64,000 nucleotides of DNA from Opitutus sp. ER46. GTDB lineage: Bacteria; Verrucomicrobiota; Verrucomicrobiia; Opitutales; Opitutaceae. The stretch is from contig NZ_QAYX01000012.1 in NCBI RefSeq assembly GCF_003054705.1, positions 1-64,000 of the forward strand. Reading direction: 5' to 3'. This document shows, one piece after another, positions 1 to 7,308 of the stretch; the stretch's first letter is position 1, and each line of letters begins with the position of its first letter. The translations under genes and the position numbers were made by a program. A model generated the notes under the pieces. It did not search any database. It worked only from the letters and a program-made list of their open reading frames with translations, and was not told the DNA's origin.

Positions 1-14
1 GCGGACGGAGTGCA

Positions 15-51
15 GGGGGGCGAGGGGGGCGCGGGGCGAGGGGCGGGGGGG
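15..51 (+). repeat. G-run tract with G-quadruplex pattern
   Basis: Five runs of four to seven guanines (15-20, 24-29, 33-36, 40-43, 45-51) are separated by loops of one to three bases. This satisfies the usual intramolecular G-quadruplex pattern on the plus strand. It lies upstream of the first gene in a purine-rich leader. Folding or regulation is inference. Confidence 0.6.
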
Positions 52-80
52 ACGGAGGGAGGACGGAGGACGGAACGTGT

Positions 81-102
81 GGAGAAAGAGAACGAGAAAG
101 AT
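81..102 (+). repeat. Purine-rich dispersed repeat word
   Basis: The 15-mer GAGAACGAGAAAGAT occupies 88-102, preceded by GAGAAA. The identical 15-mer recurs at 5052-5066 and 37852-37866, and its first part forms the tandem array at 45244-45309. This makes it one member of a dispersed intergenic family. Confidence 0.6.
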
Positions 103-155
103 GGGGGGAGGGGATGGGGCTTGGCGAAGGCGACGCGAGGCTGTTTACCAGCGGG

Positions 156-911
156 GTGAACCTTCGAATTTCGCGGATGCTGGTGGCGGCGGTGCTGATG
201 TTGACGGCGGTGGGGCCATTGCGGGCGGGGAGGGCGGAGGAGCTGATCCGGATTCACGTTGAGGCGCTGGGCGGGCGGGAGCGGATTGCGGCGCTGACGG
301 CGATTCGCGCGACCGGGACGGTCGTCGTGGGCGACAAGCGCACGCGCTTCACGATGCTTGCCGCGCGTCCGAACCGCGTGCGGATCGAGACGGAGAACGC
401 CGGGCGGACGCTGATCCAGGTGAGTGACGGCGTGAATGCGCCCTGGGAGTTCGACACTGGCGATTGGCCGCCGCGCTACCGGGACATGGCGAAGGGAACG
501 GCGGCGACGTTCGCCGCGGACGCGGAGTTCGACGATCCGCTGATCGCGGGGGCGGAGCGGGGCTTCACCTTTGACTACGCCGGCGAAGTGAAGGCCGAGA
601 ACAGGACTCTCCTGCGGATCCTGGTCACGCGGCGGCTGACGGAGACGTTCTCGCTGCTACTCGATCCCGACACCTTCTTCATCGTGAGCCGGCTCGAGGA
701 GCGGACGACGCCCTCGGGTGGCAAGACGACCGTGGTGACGCATTTTGCGGACTATCGTCCGGTGAACGGCGTGCTGATGCCGCACCTGATCGCGCTCGTG
801 ATCGATGGGAAGCCGCGGCAACAGACGATGGTCGAGTCCATTCAGCCCAATCCGGAGCTGCCGGCGGACGCGTTTGCTCGGCCGGTCGGAATCAAGCTGC
901 CGAAGCGCTGA
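156..911 (+). CDS. LolA-like periplasmic protein, outer-membrane lipoprotein-sorting fold
   Basis: About 251 residues. I prefer the GTG at 156 because it gives a basic N-terminus (MNLRISR) followed by a hydrophobic stretch ending in an Ala/Gly-rich cleavage region, a normal signal peptide. ATG 177 is an alternative. The mature part looks like the incomplete beta-barrel proteins of the LolA/LppX superfamily: a short helical start (ELIRIHVEALGG), then amphipathic strands around residues 60-240, including a segment that reads like substrate-protein recalibration (LLLDPDTFFIVSRLEE). Such proteins usually carry or bind lipoproteins or lipids in the periplasm. No operon partner is visible; the next gene is convergent. 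The exact role is not determinable. Confidence 0.7.
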   Translation: MNLRISRMLVAAVLMLTAVGPLRAGRAEELIRIHVEALGGRERIAALTAIRATGTVVVGDKRTRFTMLAARPNRVRIETENAGRTLIQVSDGVNAPWEFDTGDWPPRYRDMAKGTAATFAADAEFDDPLIAGAERGFTFDYAGEVKAENRTLLRILVTRRLTETFSLLLDPDTFFIVSRLEERTTPSGGKTTVVTHFADYRPVNGVLMPHLIALVIDGKPRQQTMVESIQPNPELPADAFARPVGIKLPKR

Positions 912-937
912 GGTCGACCGGGTGGAGCTGGGTGGGG

Positions 938-970
938 AAAACAAAAGGGCCGGGACGAAAGGCCCGGCCC
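938..970 (-). terminator. Intrinsic terminator of the DUF4412 gene
   Basis: A perfect 8-bp GC stem (947-954 with 963-970) is followed, reading the minus strand, by TTTTGTTTT (complement of 938-946). It lies 43 bases past the stop of the minus-strand gene at 1013 and between convergent genes. Confidence 0.8.
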
Positions 971-1012
971 GTGAACGAAGATCGATCTCGTGCAGGAGAA
1001 CGGCCCTGACGG

Positions 1013-1726
1013 TCAATCCTGCTGCTGGGCGCCGGGCATGCCTGGCATCTTGCCCTGCATCATCCCCTTCATCATGCCGCCCATGTCGAATTTCTGGTAG
1101 TCGGCGGGCGGGACGAACATCGAATCGGCGACGGATTCCTTGCTGACGGCGGTGGCCTCGAGTTTGAAGGCTTCGCCGCCCTTGCGGTCCTTGGTGACGA
1201 CGCGAAGCGGGAACGCGTTCTTGCCCTGGAAAACCTTTTCCCAGGCCTGCTGCTGACCGTTACCGCGACCGCCCCCGGGGGCGCCGGAGCCCGTGCCGAG
1301 GAAGAGTCCGAGCTGATCGGATATCCAGACTTCGGAGACGGAGCCCTTGGACGTCGCGATGTACTTGGTGGTGTCGTACCCGCAGATCTTCTCGTGGATG
1401 TTGGTTTTCTCGACGGTGGTGTCGCCCGTGTTGGCGATCTCATTGGACGCGGTGCCCTGGGGGATGGGCTGCACCATGTACATCTTCTGCTGCGGCATGA
1501 GGATGACGGCCTCGTGCTTGGCGGGATTGATGATCATGGCGGTGTTCATCTGCTCCATCTGCACCTCGACGCGGGCTTGGCCGCCCTTGAGGTAGTAGGT
1601 CATGGGCAGCTTCATTTCCCGGCCATTGGTCATGGTCATGGCGATCTTGCCTTCGAATCCGGCCGCGACGGCGGCGATGGGAGCCAGCAGGAGCAACGCA
1701 GCGATGAGGGGACGCAGGTTTTTCAT
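1013..1726 (-). CDS. DUF4412-family secreted protein
   Basis: 237 residues with a clear signal peptide (MKNLRPLIAALLLL...AVAA, residues 1-22). The mature domain fits the DUF4412 family: an early strand (GFEGKIAMTMTN), methionine-rich strands about residues 50-90, and a central ICGYDTTKY segment typical of these periplasmic proteins of unknown role. A glycine-rich insert (about 148-160) and a Met/Gly/Pro-rich, Gln-rich tail (MMKGMMQGKMPGM...) close the protein. The Met-rich tail could bind metal, but that is speculation. It is monocistronic, facing the LolA-like gene, with its own terminator at 938-970. Confidence 0.8.
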   Translation of the reverse strand: MKNLRPLIAALLLLAPIAAVAAGFEGKIAMTMTNGREMKLPMTYYLKGGQARVEVQMEQMNTAMIINPAKHEAVILMPQQKMYMVQPIPQGTASNEIANTGDTTVEKTNIHEKICGYDTTKYIATSKGSVSEVWISDQLGLFLGTGSGAPGGGRGNGQQQAWEKVFQGKNAFPLRVVTKDRKGGEAFKLEATAVSKESVADSMFVPPADYQKFDMGGMMKGMMQGKMPGMPGAQQQD

Positions 1727-1984
1727 AGGGGTGAGGGCCTATTGATCGCACGTCACGGGCGGGGAGTAAACGGGGTTTTTGTCTACCGATTATGAAACTG
1801 CCTTCGCTGCAGGCACTTCACGCGACGATGGCGCGGTCCCGCGGTTCACGGTCGTCCCGACAGCCTGGCGCCGGCGAGCGGCTAGAGCGGGCGCGTGGTG
1901 CGGCCGGACGGGAAGGCGGAAGGCGGGGACGGGCCGAACCAGCGCTGGCTTGCCAGCGGTGACGGGGCGGGGTGGATTGGCCGC

Positions 1985-2485
1985 ATGGCACTCTTCGGTT
2001 CGGTCAAAACGGTTCGCGCGCAAACTTCGCAGACGCCTGCGTTTGCGACGGCGTGGACCTATGTGGAAGAACTGCTGCGGCCGGGTTCGGTCGCGCACAA
2101 TCGGTTGTCCCGCCTGGCGCCGGGCAGTTCGGAGAAGCACGAACTCGCGCACGGGGTGATCGCGATCGAGCAGGCCTATGAGACGAAGCCGCGGCCCGAG
2201 GGCTTTTTCGAGGCACACCGCAAGTTCATCGACATCCAAGTGCTGCTGGCGGGCGACGAGCTAATGGAGGTCGTCGACGTGGCGTTTGCCAAGGAGCGCG
2301 AGGCTTACCAGGAGGCCCGGGACCTGATCGTGTACGAGGACGTGCCGACGGCGTCGCGGCTGCGGCTGCGGGGCGGCGAGGCGGCGGTGTTTTTCCCGCC
2401 CGACGTGCACATGCCCTCGCTGCGCAGCGGGACCGCGCCGGTGGTGGTGCGCAAGTCCGTCCTGAAGGTGCCGGTGGCGGGCTGA
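1985..2485 (+). CDS. YhcH/YjgK/YiaL family protein (DUF386)
   Basis: 166 residues from ATG 1985. An upstream in-frame extension is Arg-rich and unlikely to be translated. It matches the YhcH/YjgK/YiaL cupin-like family by length and motifs: EAHRKFIDIQVLLAG (about 70-84), where the family has E-H-K-Y-I-D-I-Q, and AVFFPPDVHMPSL (about 136-148), carrying the family's conserved His. Family members bind a metal and are found with sialic-acid, ascorbate or beta-galactosidase loci, probably acting as sugar isomerases or mutarotase-like proteins. No sugar genes are adjacent here, so the substrate is unknown. Confidence 0.82.
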   Translation: MALFGSVKTVRAQTSQTPAFATAWTYVEELLRPGSVAHNRLSRLAPGSSEKHELAHGVIAIEQAYETKPRPEGFFEAHRKFIDIQVLLAGDELMEVVDVAFAKEREAYQEARDLIVYEDVPTASRLRLRGGEAAVFFPPDVHMPSLRSGTAPVVVRKSVLKVPVAG

Positions 2486-2500
2486 GCGGGCGGGCGCGGG

Positions 2501-2520
2501 CGGAGGCGGAATCGCCTCCG
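2501..2520 (+). terminator. GC hairpin after the YhcH-type gene
   Basis: Perfect 8-bp stem (2501-2508 with 2513-2520) and four-base loop, 15 bases past the stop. No T tract follows, so termination is uncertain. Confidence 0.35.
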
Positions 2521-2567
2521 CCGATCGCGCGCCTCCTGCGACCCTCGCGGCAGATCCGACTCCCCCC

Positions 2568-3455
2568 TTGAACTACCGGCACCATTACCACGCGGGCAAT
2601 TTTGCGGACGTGATGAAGCACGTCCTGCTCGTGCGCCTGTTGCGGGCGCTGCAGCAGAAGCCGAAGCCGTACCTTTATCTGGATACGCATGCCGGCCGCG
2701 GGGCGTATGACCTGCGGGCGGCGGCGATCGGCGACACGCTGGCGCGCACCCCGGAGTGGCCGGACGGCATCGGCCGGTTGTGGCATCGGGCGGGACTGCC
2801 GGAGCCGGTGGCCGACTACGTGGCGCTGGTGCGGGAGTTCGACCGGGCGCGGGGCAATCTTGAGTCGGAGGTGCGGTACTATCCCGGTTCCCCCGTGCTC
2901 GCGAGCCGCGTGCTGCGGGCCGAAGACCGGCTGGCATTGTGCGAGAAACACCCGGCGGAGTGCGACGCGCTGCGGCTGGAATTTGGGCGCCGGCGGACGG
3001 GACCGGAGGGCCCGGGAGCGGCGGTGCAGGACATGGATGGCTACACGGCGATCCGGGCGGTGCTGCCGCCGCGAGAGCGCCGGGCGTTGATTCTGGTGGA
3101 TCCACCCTATGAGGCGCAGGACGAGTTTGCGCAGGTGGCGACGGCGCTGGGCGAGGGGCTGAAACGTTTCCCCAGTGGGGTGTTTGCGCTGTGGTATCCG
3201 CTCACGGAGCGGGCGCGCGTGCGGGATTTTCTCTCGGCCATCGTGGCGGGCCGGCCGCCGGCGACGCTCGTCGCGGAGCTGGCGATCGCGGGCGACGAGG
3301 CGGCGCGGAAGCTCAAAGGCTGCGGTCTGGTGATCGTCAACCCGCCCTGGCGTTTCGAGGCCGAGGCGCGCGGCACCCTCGGTTTTCTTGCCGACGTCCT
3401 GGCCCAGGAGCCGGGCGCGGCCGGGCGCGTGGACTGGCTCGTGCCGGAGCAATAA
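2568..3455 (+). CDS. rlmJ: 23S rRNA (adenine(2030)-N6)-methyltransferase
   Basis: 295 residues; methylates N6 of A2030 in 23S rRNA using SAM. The N-terminus MNYRHHYHAGNFADVMKHVLL is the hallmark RlmJ start, so the TTG at 2568 is the start even though no Shine-Dalgarno site is seen. The SAM-binding region includes LDTHAGRGAYDL (about 38-49). The catalytic motif DPPYE lies near residue 178, and a second VNPPW segment near the C-terminus is also typical. Length fits the family (about 280). It stands alone, with a terminator-like hairpin just beyond it. Confidence 0.93.
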   Translation: MNYRHHYHAGNFADVMKHVLLVRLLRALQQKPKPYLYLDTHAGRGAYDLRAAAIGDTLARTPEWPDGIGRLWHRAGLPEPVADYVALVREFDRARGNLESEVRYYPGSPVLASRVLRAEDRLALCEKHPAECDALRLEFGRRRTGPEGPGAAVQDMDGYTAIRAVLPPRERRALILVDPPYEAQDEFAQVATALGEGLKRFPSGVFALWYPLTERARVRDFLSAIVAGRPPATLVAELAIAGDEAARKLKGCGLVIVNPPWRFEAEARGTLGFLADVLAQEPGAAGRVDWLVPEQ

Positions 3456-3483
3456 AAAGGCGCGAACCGGGAAGGTTCGCGCC
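3454..3483 (-). terminator. Intrinsic terminator of the tandem mini-protein genes
   Basis: A perfect 10-bp stem (3459-3468 with 3474-3483) has a five-base loop and, on the minus strand, a TTTTTATT tail that overlaps the rlmJ stop. It lies 18 bases past the stop of the minus-strand gene at 3501. This supports real transcription of that gene. Confidence 0.75.
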
Positions 3484-3500
3484 GCGAGCGGATCAGGGGC

Positions 3501-3692
3501 TCAACGGCCGGTCTGGAGTCCGCGCCGCACTTCCTCCGCGACGGTGCGCGGGTCGAACTTCAGCGACGACAGAACCAGCGGCGGTGCCTTGAACACGGGC
3601 CGATTCCACGTCACGTCCGACTGCGACGCCACGCGCACCATGGCCGGAGGCTCGGGCAGGCGTTGGGGGTGGTAATCGGGCAGGGCGTGCAT
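3501..3692 (-). CDS. Mini-protein, paralogue of the 3766-3966 product
   Basis: 63 residues from MHALPDYHPQRL. I do not recognise a named family. The centre (SDVTWNRPVFKAPPL, about 25-39) aligns with SDVQWGSPVFRAPSL in the neighbouring gene, with matching upstream residues (PEPPAMVRVASQ against GPSPQIAESVHVVTR). Two tandem, similarly sized, alignable frames argue that both are coding. An intrinsic terminator follows 18 bases downstream. There is no signal peptide or membrane segment; it is basic at the C-terminus and rich in Pro and Val. The ATG is chosen because similarity to the paralogue begins there. Confidence 0.55.
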   Translation of the reverse strand: MHALPDYHPQRLPEPPAMVRVASQSDVTWNRPVFKAPPLVLSSLKFDPRTVAEEVRRGLQTGR

Positions 3693-3765
3693 GACTGAAG
3701 ATCGAAGACCCAGGTCGGACTGGATTGTGCCGTCGAAAATCCGGAAATTCTCGGCGCGCGGCCGG

Positions 3766-3966
3766 TCAGCGCCGCTTGCTGATGCGAGGACGGAGTCCGG
3801 CGGTGAACGGCAGCTCCGAATTGAACTGGAGCGGCGTGGGCAGCGAGGGCGCGCGAAACACAGGCGAGCCCCACTGGACGTCACTGCGCGTCACGACGTG
3901 GACGCTTTCGGCTATCTGCGGGGAGGGACCGACGACGAGACGGAGCCAATGCTGGGGAAACTTCAT
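3766..3966 (-). CDS. Mini-protein, paralogue of the 3501-3692 product
   Basis: 66 residues from MKFPQHWLRLVV. It shares with its downstream neighbour the pattern S-D-V-x-W-x-x-P-V-F-x-A-P-x-L followed by a short strand (LQFNSEL against LKFDPRT). The C-terminus is basic (RPRISKRR). The two genes are 73 bases apart on the same strand and probably cotranscribed towards the terminator at 3454-3483. Function unknown; the repeated beta-type motif suggests a small folded domain rather than random coding. No Shine-Dalgarno site is obvious. Confidence 0.55.
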   Translation of the reverse strand: MKFPQHWLRLVVGPSPQIAESVHVVTRSDVQWGSPVFRAPSLPTPLQFNSELPFTAGLRPRISKRR

Positions 3967-4226
3967 GGGGAATGGGGAATAACAAGGATTGAATCGGCAC
4001 ACCCGTGGAACGGGTTGAGGGGAAAGGTTAAGGCGGGCGGGGAAAGCTGGCGGAAAGACCGCGGAGGCCGCGGACGCTGGAGCGCGGAATGTTCGACAGG
4101 CGGGCGACGCGCGGGTGCCGTGCTGACGCACAAACGTCACGCGCGATTCTCCGAGGGCCGCGGGGCGATGGCGGGCGGGGCCAGAAGGCGCCGCCGACCA
4201 CGCGTTCCGCGGCCGTCGGAGGAAAG

Positions 4227-4619
4227 CTAGGCGACGCGGGCGAGTCCGATACGGGCGAAGGCCTGCTTCGGCAGCGTCACGGTGAGGACGCCGTTGCTGA
4301 CCTCGGCCTGCATCGCGGTGTAGTCGAAACCATGGCCGAGCCGGAGCTTCAGCCGGTAGTCGCGCTGGACGCTCTCCAGATGCAGGGCCTGCCAGTTGAC
4401 GCGGACGACCTGCGGCTTGCGCGCCGTGATCGTCAGGTCGGCGCCGGAGCCTTCGATGTCGATGCCCGCGGCAGTCACGCCTGGCAGATACACGACGAGC
4501 TTCAACGCGTCGGCCTGCTCGTCGCAGTCATAGTGCGGCTGGCGGAACGTCTCGGAGGACGCCGGAGTCGCAGTACGCTTGCGGCTGCTGGAAACGAACG
4601 GGTGGATGATCGTGTGCAT
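4227..4619 (-). CDS. Hsp20/alpha-crystallin-type small heat-shock protein
   Basis: 130 residues from ATG 4619 (MHTIIHPF); longer in-frame starts add low-complexity basic sequence. The alpha-crystallin fold is seen in KLVVYLPGVTAAGIDIEG (early strands), ADLTITARK, and the diagnostic terminal motif NGVLTVTLPK near residue 115, followed by a short tail. Hsp20 proteins bind unfolding proteins as ATP-independent chaperones. A family-typical N-terminal arm is present but short. The monocistronic gene faces a long repeat-rich spacer, and no CIRCE or other heat-shock element was found upstream. Confidence 0.82.
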   Translation of the reverse strand: MHTIIHPFVSSSRKRTATPASSETFRQPHYDCDEQADALKLVVYLPGVTAAGIDIEGSGADLTITARKPQVVRVNWQALHLESVQRDYRLKLRLGHGFDYTAMQAEVSNGVLTVTLPKQAFARIGLARVA

Positions 4620-5051
4620 GGGAGGAAATGAATGGAAGCATTCCTCGGGGGCTTGGGGCCGCCGGGCTCTTGGAGAACCAAAATGCTTCCGAGTGGAAGT
4701 TTTAGTTCTGGTGGCCCGCGACGGTGTTTTTATTCCAAGCGGAAATAACGACCGGTCGCATCGTGACACAGCGCTGCTGGACGCGGGCCTTCGTAAACGA
4801 AGTGCCAGCGGACAGGCTGTGGCGATGATGGAGGGACGCGGTCATTAAGAAGAGACGTTGGCGAAGCTGCAGATTGCAGGAGGCGTGCCAAGCACGATTT
4901 TTTCCGCAGCGTGTCAGCAGACCCTGTGAAAGGGGCGGTACAGTCGGAGTGGCGGGAGTTGGGCGGGGGGAGTGGAGAGACGGAGGGAACGGAGCTGGAA
5001 CGGAGGGATGGAGACGGGGAGGCGGAGGACAGATGGAGACTGAGACGGGGG

Positions 5052-5066
5052 GAGAACGAGAAAGAT
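5052..5066 (+). repeat. Dispersed 15-mer, second copy
   Basis: GAGAACGAGAAAGAT, identical to 88-102 and 37852-37866. Here it stands just before the CCTCAATC tandem array. Confidence 0.6.
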
Positions 5067-5074
5067 TGCCAGGC

Positions 5075-5170
5075 CCTCAATCCCTCAATCCCTCAATCCC
5101 TCAATCCCTCAATCCCTCAATCCCTCAATCCCTCAATCCCTCAATCCCTCAATCCCTCAATCCCTCAATC
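5075..5170 (+). repeat. Twelve tandem copies of CCTCAATC
   Basis: Exactly 12 uninterrupted 8-bp units, followed by CCTCGAGAG and purine-rich AAGAGGAAGAG sequence. The unit with its CTCGAGAG flank recurs once at about 45343-45357, inside the composite palindrome there. Perfect identity of the units suggests recent slippage expansion. The array sits 90 bases upstream of the MazG-like gene. Confidence 0.9.
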
Positions 5171-5260
5171 CCTCGAGAGTAAGAGGAAGAGGAAGAGAAA
5201 GAGTGAGACCGGGACCCGGGGGTTGCGCCGGGGCTGGGGAGGTGATGAGGTCCACGGGCA

Positions 5261-5635
5261 ATGACCGCGTTCGCCGACTCCGTTACCACTGTGGAAGAGA
5301 TCAAGCAGCACGTGCTCGCGTTTGCGCGGGAGCGTGAATGGCTGCAGTTCCACACGCCGAAGAACCTCAGCATGGCGCTGGCCGCCGAGGCCGGGGAGTT
5401 GATGGAGCACTTCCTTTGGACGACCCCCGAGCAGTCGCAGGCGGTCGCGCAGGACCCGCTGAAACGCGGCAAGATCGCCGACGAACTTGCCGACGTGGTG
5501 ATCTACGCCATCGAGTTTGCGAACGCGACGGGCATGGACCTCTCGGCGGCCATCGAGGCCAAGATGATCGCCAACGGGAAGAAGTACCCGGTCGAGAAGG
5601 CGCGCGGACGCGCCGACAAGTACACGGAACTCTGA
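5261..5635 (+). CDS. MazG-like nucleotide pyrophosphohydrolase (RS21-C6/dCTPase type)
   Basis: 124 residues. This small all-alpha NTP pyrophosphohydrolase should cleave (d)NTPs to NMP and PPi as a house-cleaning enzyme. The metal-binding helix motifs are visible: EAGELMEHF (about 46-54) and DELADVVIYAIEFAN (about 76-90), giving the E-x-x-E and E-x-x-D pattern of the family. FHTPKNLSMALAAEAGEL is typical of the DCTPP1/RS21-C6 branch, where K-N-L-x-x-A-L precedes the first acidic pair. Length fits. It is monocistronic, preceded by the tandem octamer array. Confidence 0.85.
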   Translation: MTAFADSVTTVEEIKQHVLAFAREREWLQFHTPKNLSMALAAEAGELMEHFLWTTPEQSQAVAQDPLKRGKIADELADVVIYAIEFANATGMDLSAAIEAKMIANGKKYPVEKARGRADKYTEL

Positions 5636-5687
5636 GGCGCGTTCGCTCGCGGCAGTCCTTCCGCCCCAGTCGCGCCGGTGGTGATGG

Positions 5688-5912
5688 TTAGTTGTTCTCG
5701 CAACAGCAGCCGCAGTCACCCCCGCAGGACGGCGCGGGCGGCGCCGCGTGCTGCGTGATGACGCCGTAGCCGCCGGAGATGAGCCGCCGCACCGATTCCC
5801 CGGTGGCGGGATCCTTCGTCAAAGGCGCGTCGTGCATCGACTGCTGCAACTCGAACTGGCGCGGCTTGCGACCGGGCTTTTGCGGGATGGTTTCGTAGAT
5901 GTACGTGGGCAT
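5688..5912 (-). CDS. FmdB-like small protein without the usual zinc ribbon
   Basis: 74 residues from MPTYIYETIP, chosen because FmdB-family proteins begin MPTY-x-Y. In normal members two CxxC pairs follow. Here those positions read IPQKPGRKPRQFEL without cysteines, while the stretch FELQQSMHDAPLTKDPATGE keeps the family pattern (F-E-x-x-Q-x-M-x-x-x-P-L). The C-terminus instead carries a new cysteine cluster (CGGDCGCCC, about 63-71) that could bind metal. Role unknown; FmdB proteins are often called regulatory with little evidence. Confidence 0.7.
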   Translation of the reverse strand: MPTYIYETIPQKPGRKPRQFELQQSMHDAPLTKDPATGESVRRLISGGYGVITQHAAPPAPSCGGDCGCCCENN

Positions 5913-5991
5913 GAGGAAAGCGCCGGAAGCTAAGCGGTGACGCTTCCGGATCAAGCGGATCAAGCGCGTGCTGCCCCGTGGCGGCGCCGGC

Positions 5992-6336
5992 TCAGAACGT
6001 GTCGCCCTTCCAACCCCACATCCCGCGCTTCACGTCGATGAACTTGACGTAGATGCGGTCGCACGGGACGCCGAGGTGTCCCTCGATCATCTGGCACAGC
6101 GCCTCCGACAGGTCCTTGGTGCGCTGCGCAGGCAGCCCGATGCTCTTCAACTCGAGGAACGCGAGCGGATCGTCGCTGCCGGCAAAGAGCATGGGGGTGT
6201 CGGCCTGCAGCGCGACCATCACGAAGCTCTCCGGTTTGCCGAGCAGCTCCGCGATCAACTGGGAGGCGTTCTTGAGGACAGCGCGTTCGGCTTTCTTGGA
6301 CAGGGGAAGGTTGGTCTGGATTTTGAGGTACGGCAT
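5992..6336 (-). CDS. MIF-type tautomerase (phenylpyruvate tautomerase-related)
   Basis: 114 residues from MPYLKIQTNLPL. Removal of Met exposes Pro1, the catalytic base of the tautomerase superfamily. The length, the N-terminal beta strand with TNL, the ESFVMVALQ segment (about 36-44), the SIG/LP-x-x-T segment near 65-73, and RIYVKFIDV (about 94-102) match the MIF family rather than the 60-residue 4-oxalocrotonate tautomerases. It probably catalyses keto-enol tautomerisation; the physiological substrate is unknown. Divergent from the small membrane protein gene at 6421. Confidence 0.85.
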   Translation of the reverse strand: MPYLKIQTNLPLSKKAERAVLKNASQLIAELLGKPESFVMVALQADTPMLFAGSDDPLAFLELKSIGLPAQRTKDLSEALCQMIEGHLGVPCDRIYVKFIDVKRGMWGWKGDTF

Positions 6337-6420
6337 GGCAGTCCTGGGTTGACGGCTGGGGAGGCGTGATGAACCGAATGGTAGTTTCGCCGCCGAACGA
6401 CGTTCCCGCAACTGCTCGAA

Positions 6421-6777
6421 ATGAAAAGCGCCCAAGTCGTCAGAAACTACTATGTGCTGCCTTGCTGCCTGCTCCTGCTGAATCTCTGCATCGAGCTGGT
6501 GAGCTATAAGGCGAAGATGATCTATGACGTGATGCTCCGCACCGCGGCGATCATGGGCATGGTGTTGTTTGGGGGCGCGATCGTGGGGTTTCTGGTGGCG
6601 CCGGCGATCACGTCGGCGGTGGTGGCGCTGCAACGGAACAGCCGGGCGCGGTTTGGCGCGCTGGGCGAGGCGTTCTTCCTGCTGGTGCTCGGCTTGATCG
6701 TATTCTGGCTGTACTATCGCGTCTACATCGTCGGGCCGGAGTCGGTGCTGCCTCGCAGTTGGCACAATCCGGCTTGA
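6421..6777 (+). CDS. Small integral membrane protein of unknown function
   Basis: 118 residues. Three hydrophobic segments are seen: about 9-28 (VLPCCLLLLNLCIELVS), 42-72 (long, AAIMGMVLFGGAIVGFLVAPAIT) and 84-102 (EAFFLLVLGLIVFWLYY). A short basic loop (QRNSRARFG) lies between the last two, predicting a cytoplasmic side there. I do not recognise a family. Coding potential is supported by its coherent membrane topology and clean start. Confidence 0.6.
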   Translation: MKSAQVVRNYYVLPCCLLLLNLCIELVSYKAKMIYDVMLRTAAIMGMVLFGGAIVGFLVAPAITSAVVALQRNSRARFGALGEAFFLLVLGLIVFWLYYRVYIVGPESVLPRSWHNPA

Positions 6778-6786
6778 GGCGGGCGG

Positions 6787-7308
6787 TCAGGCCTTTGGGC
6801 GAAAGGCGGGCATGCTTGGCGCGGTCTCAAGGCGGGGCCCGCCGATCAGGTCGATGCAGTAGGGAATCGCGGGAAAGACGGCCTCGAGGTTCTCGCGGAT
6901 CGCCTTGGGACGGCCGGGCAGGTTGACGATCAGGCACCGGCCGCGGATGCCGGCGGTCTGCCGCGAAAGGATCGCGGTGGGCACGTAGCGCAGCGAGGTG
7001 GCCCGCATAAGTTCGCCAAACCCCGGCAGCATCTTCTGGCAGACGGCGGCGGTCGCCTCGGGCGTGACGTCGCGCGGGGCCGGGCCGGTGCCGCCCGTGG
7101 TGACGATGAGGCAGCAGCCGGCGACGTCGGCCATGCGCTGGAGCTCGGCCTCGATCACGGGCTGCTCGTCGGGCACGACCTGATAATCGACCTCGAACGG
7201 TGAGGTGAGCCATTCGCGCAGGAGGGCGACGCAGGCCTGGCCGGGGATGTCGGCGTAGACGCCGGCGCTGGCGCGGTCGGAAACGTTGATGACGCCGAGA
7301 CTGATCAT
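6787..7308 (-). CDS. mog: Molybdopterin adenylyltransferase, MogA/MoaB family
   Basis: 173 residues. Activates molybdopterin by adenylation with ATP before molybdenum insertion. The N-terminus (ISLGVINVSDRASAGVYAD) and the binding signature IVTTGGTGPAPRDVTPEA (about 68-85) are diagnostic, and LPGRPKAIRENLEAVFPAIPY near the C-terminus is typical of Mog. Its ATG overlaps the gluQ stop (ATGA), so it is translationally coupled to gluQ. No other molybdenum cofactor genes are in the window. Confidence 0.9.
   Translation of the reverse strand: MISLGVINVSDRASAGVYADIPGQACVALLREWLTSPFEVDYQVVPDEQPVIEAELQRMADVAGCCLIVTTGGTGPAPRDVTPEATAAVCQKMLPGFGELMRATSLRYVPTAILSRQTAGIRGRCLIVNLPGRPKAIRENLEAVFPAIPYCIDLIGGPRLETAPSMPAFRPKA

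Larger units (their letters stand above)
4620..5260. other. Gene-free spacer with low-complexity repeats
   Basis: About 640 bases without a supportable gene. The first 300 bases are ordinary sequence that should hold the promoter of the Hsp20 gene. From about 4960 it becomes purine-rich, then contains the 15-mer at 5052-5066, the octamer array at 5075-5170 and an AAGAGGAAGAG tail up to about 5205. Confidence 0.6.

Noticed and set aside
5075-5170. CRISPR-like array
   Set aside because: Repeat unit is 8 bp with no spacers, so this is a simple tandem repeat. The same holds for 45244-45309.
5975-6765. Long N-terminal extension of the tautomerase frame up to 6765
   Set aside because: The catalytic Pro must follow the initiator Met, so the start is ATG 6336. 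The extension overlaps a membrane protein gene on the other strand.
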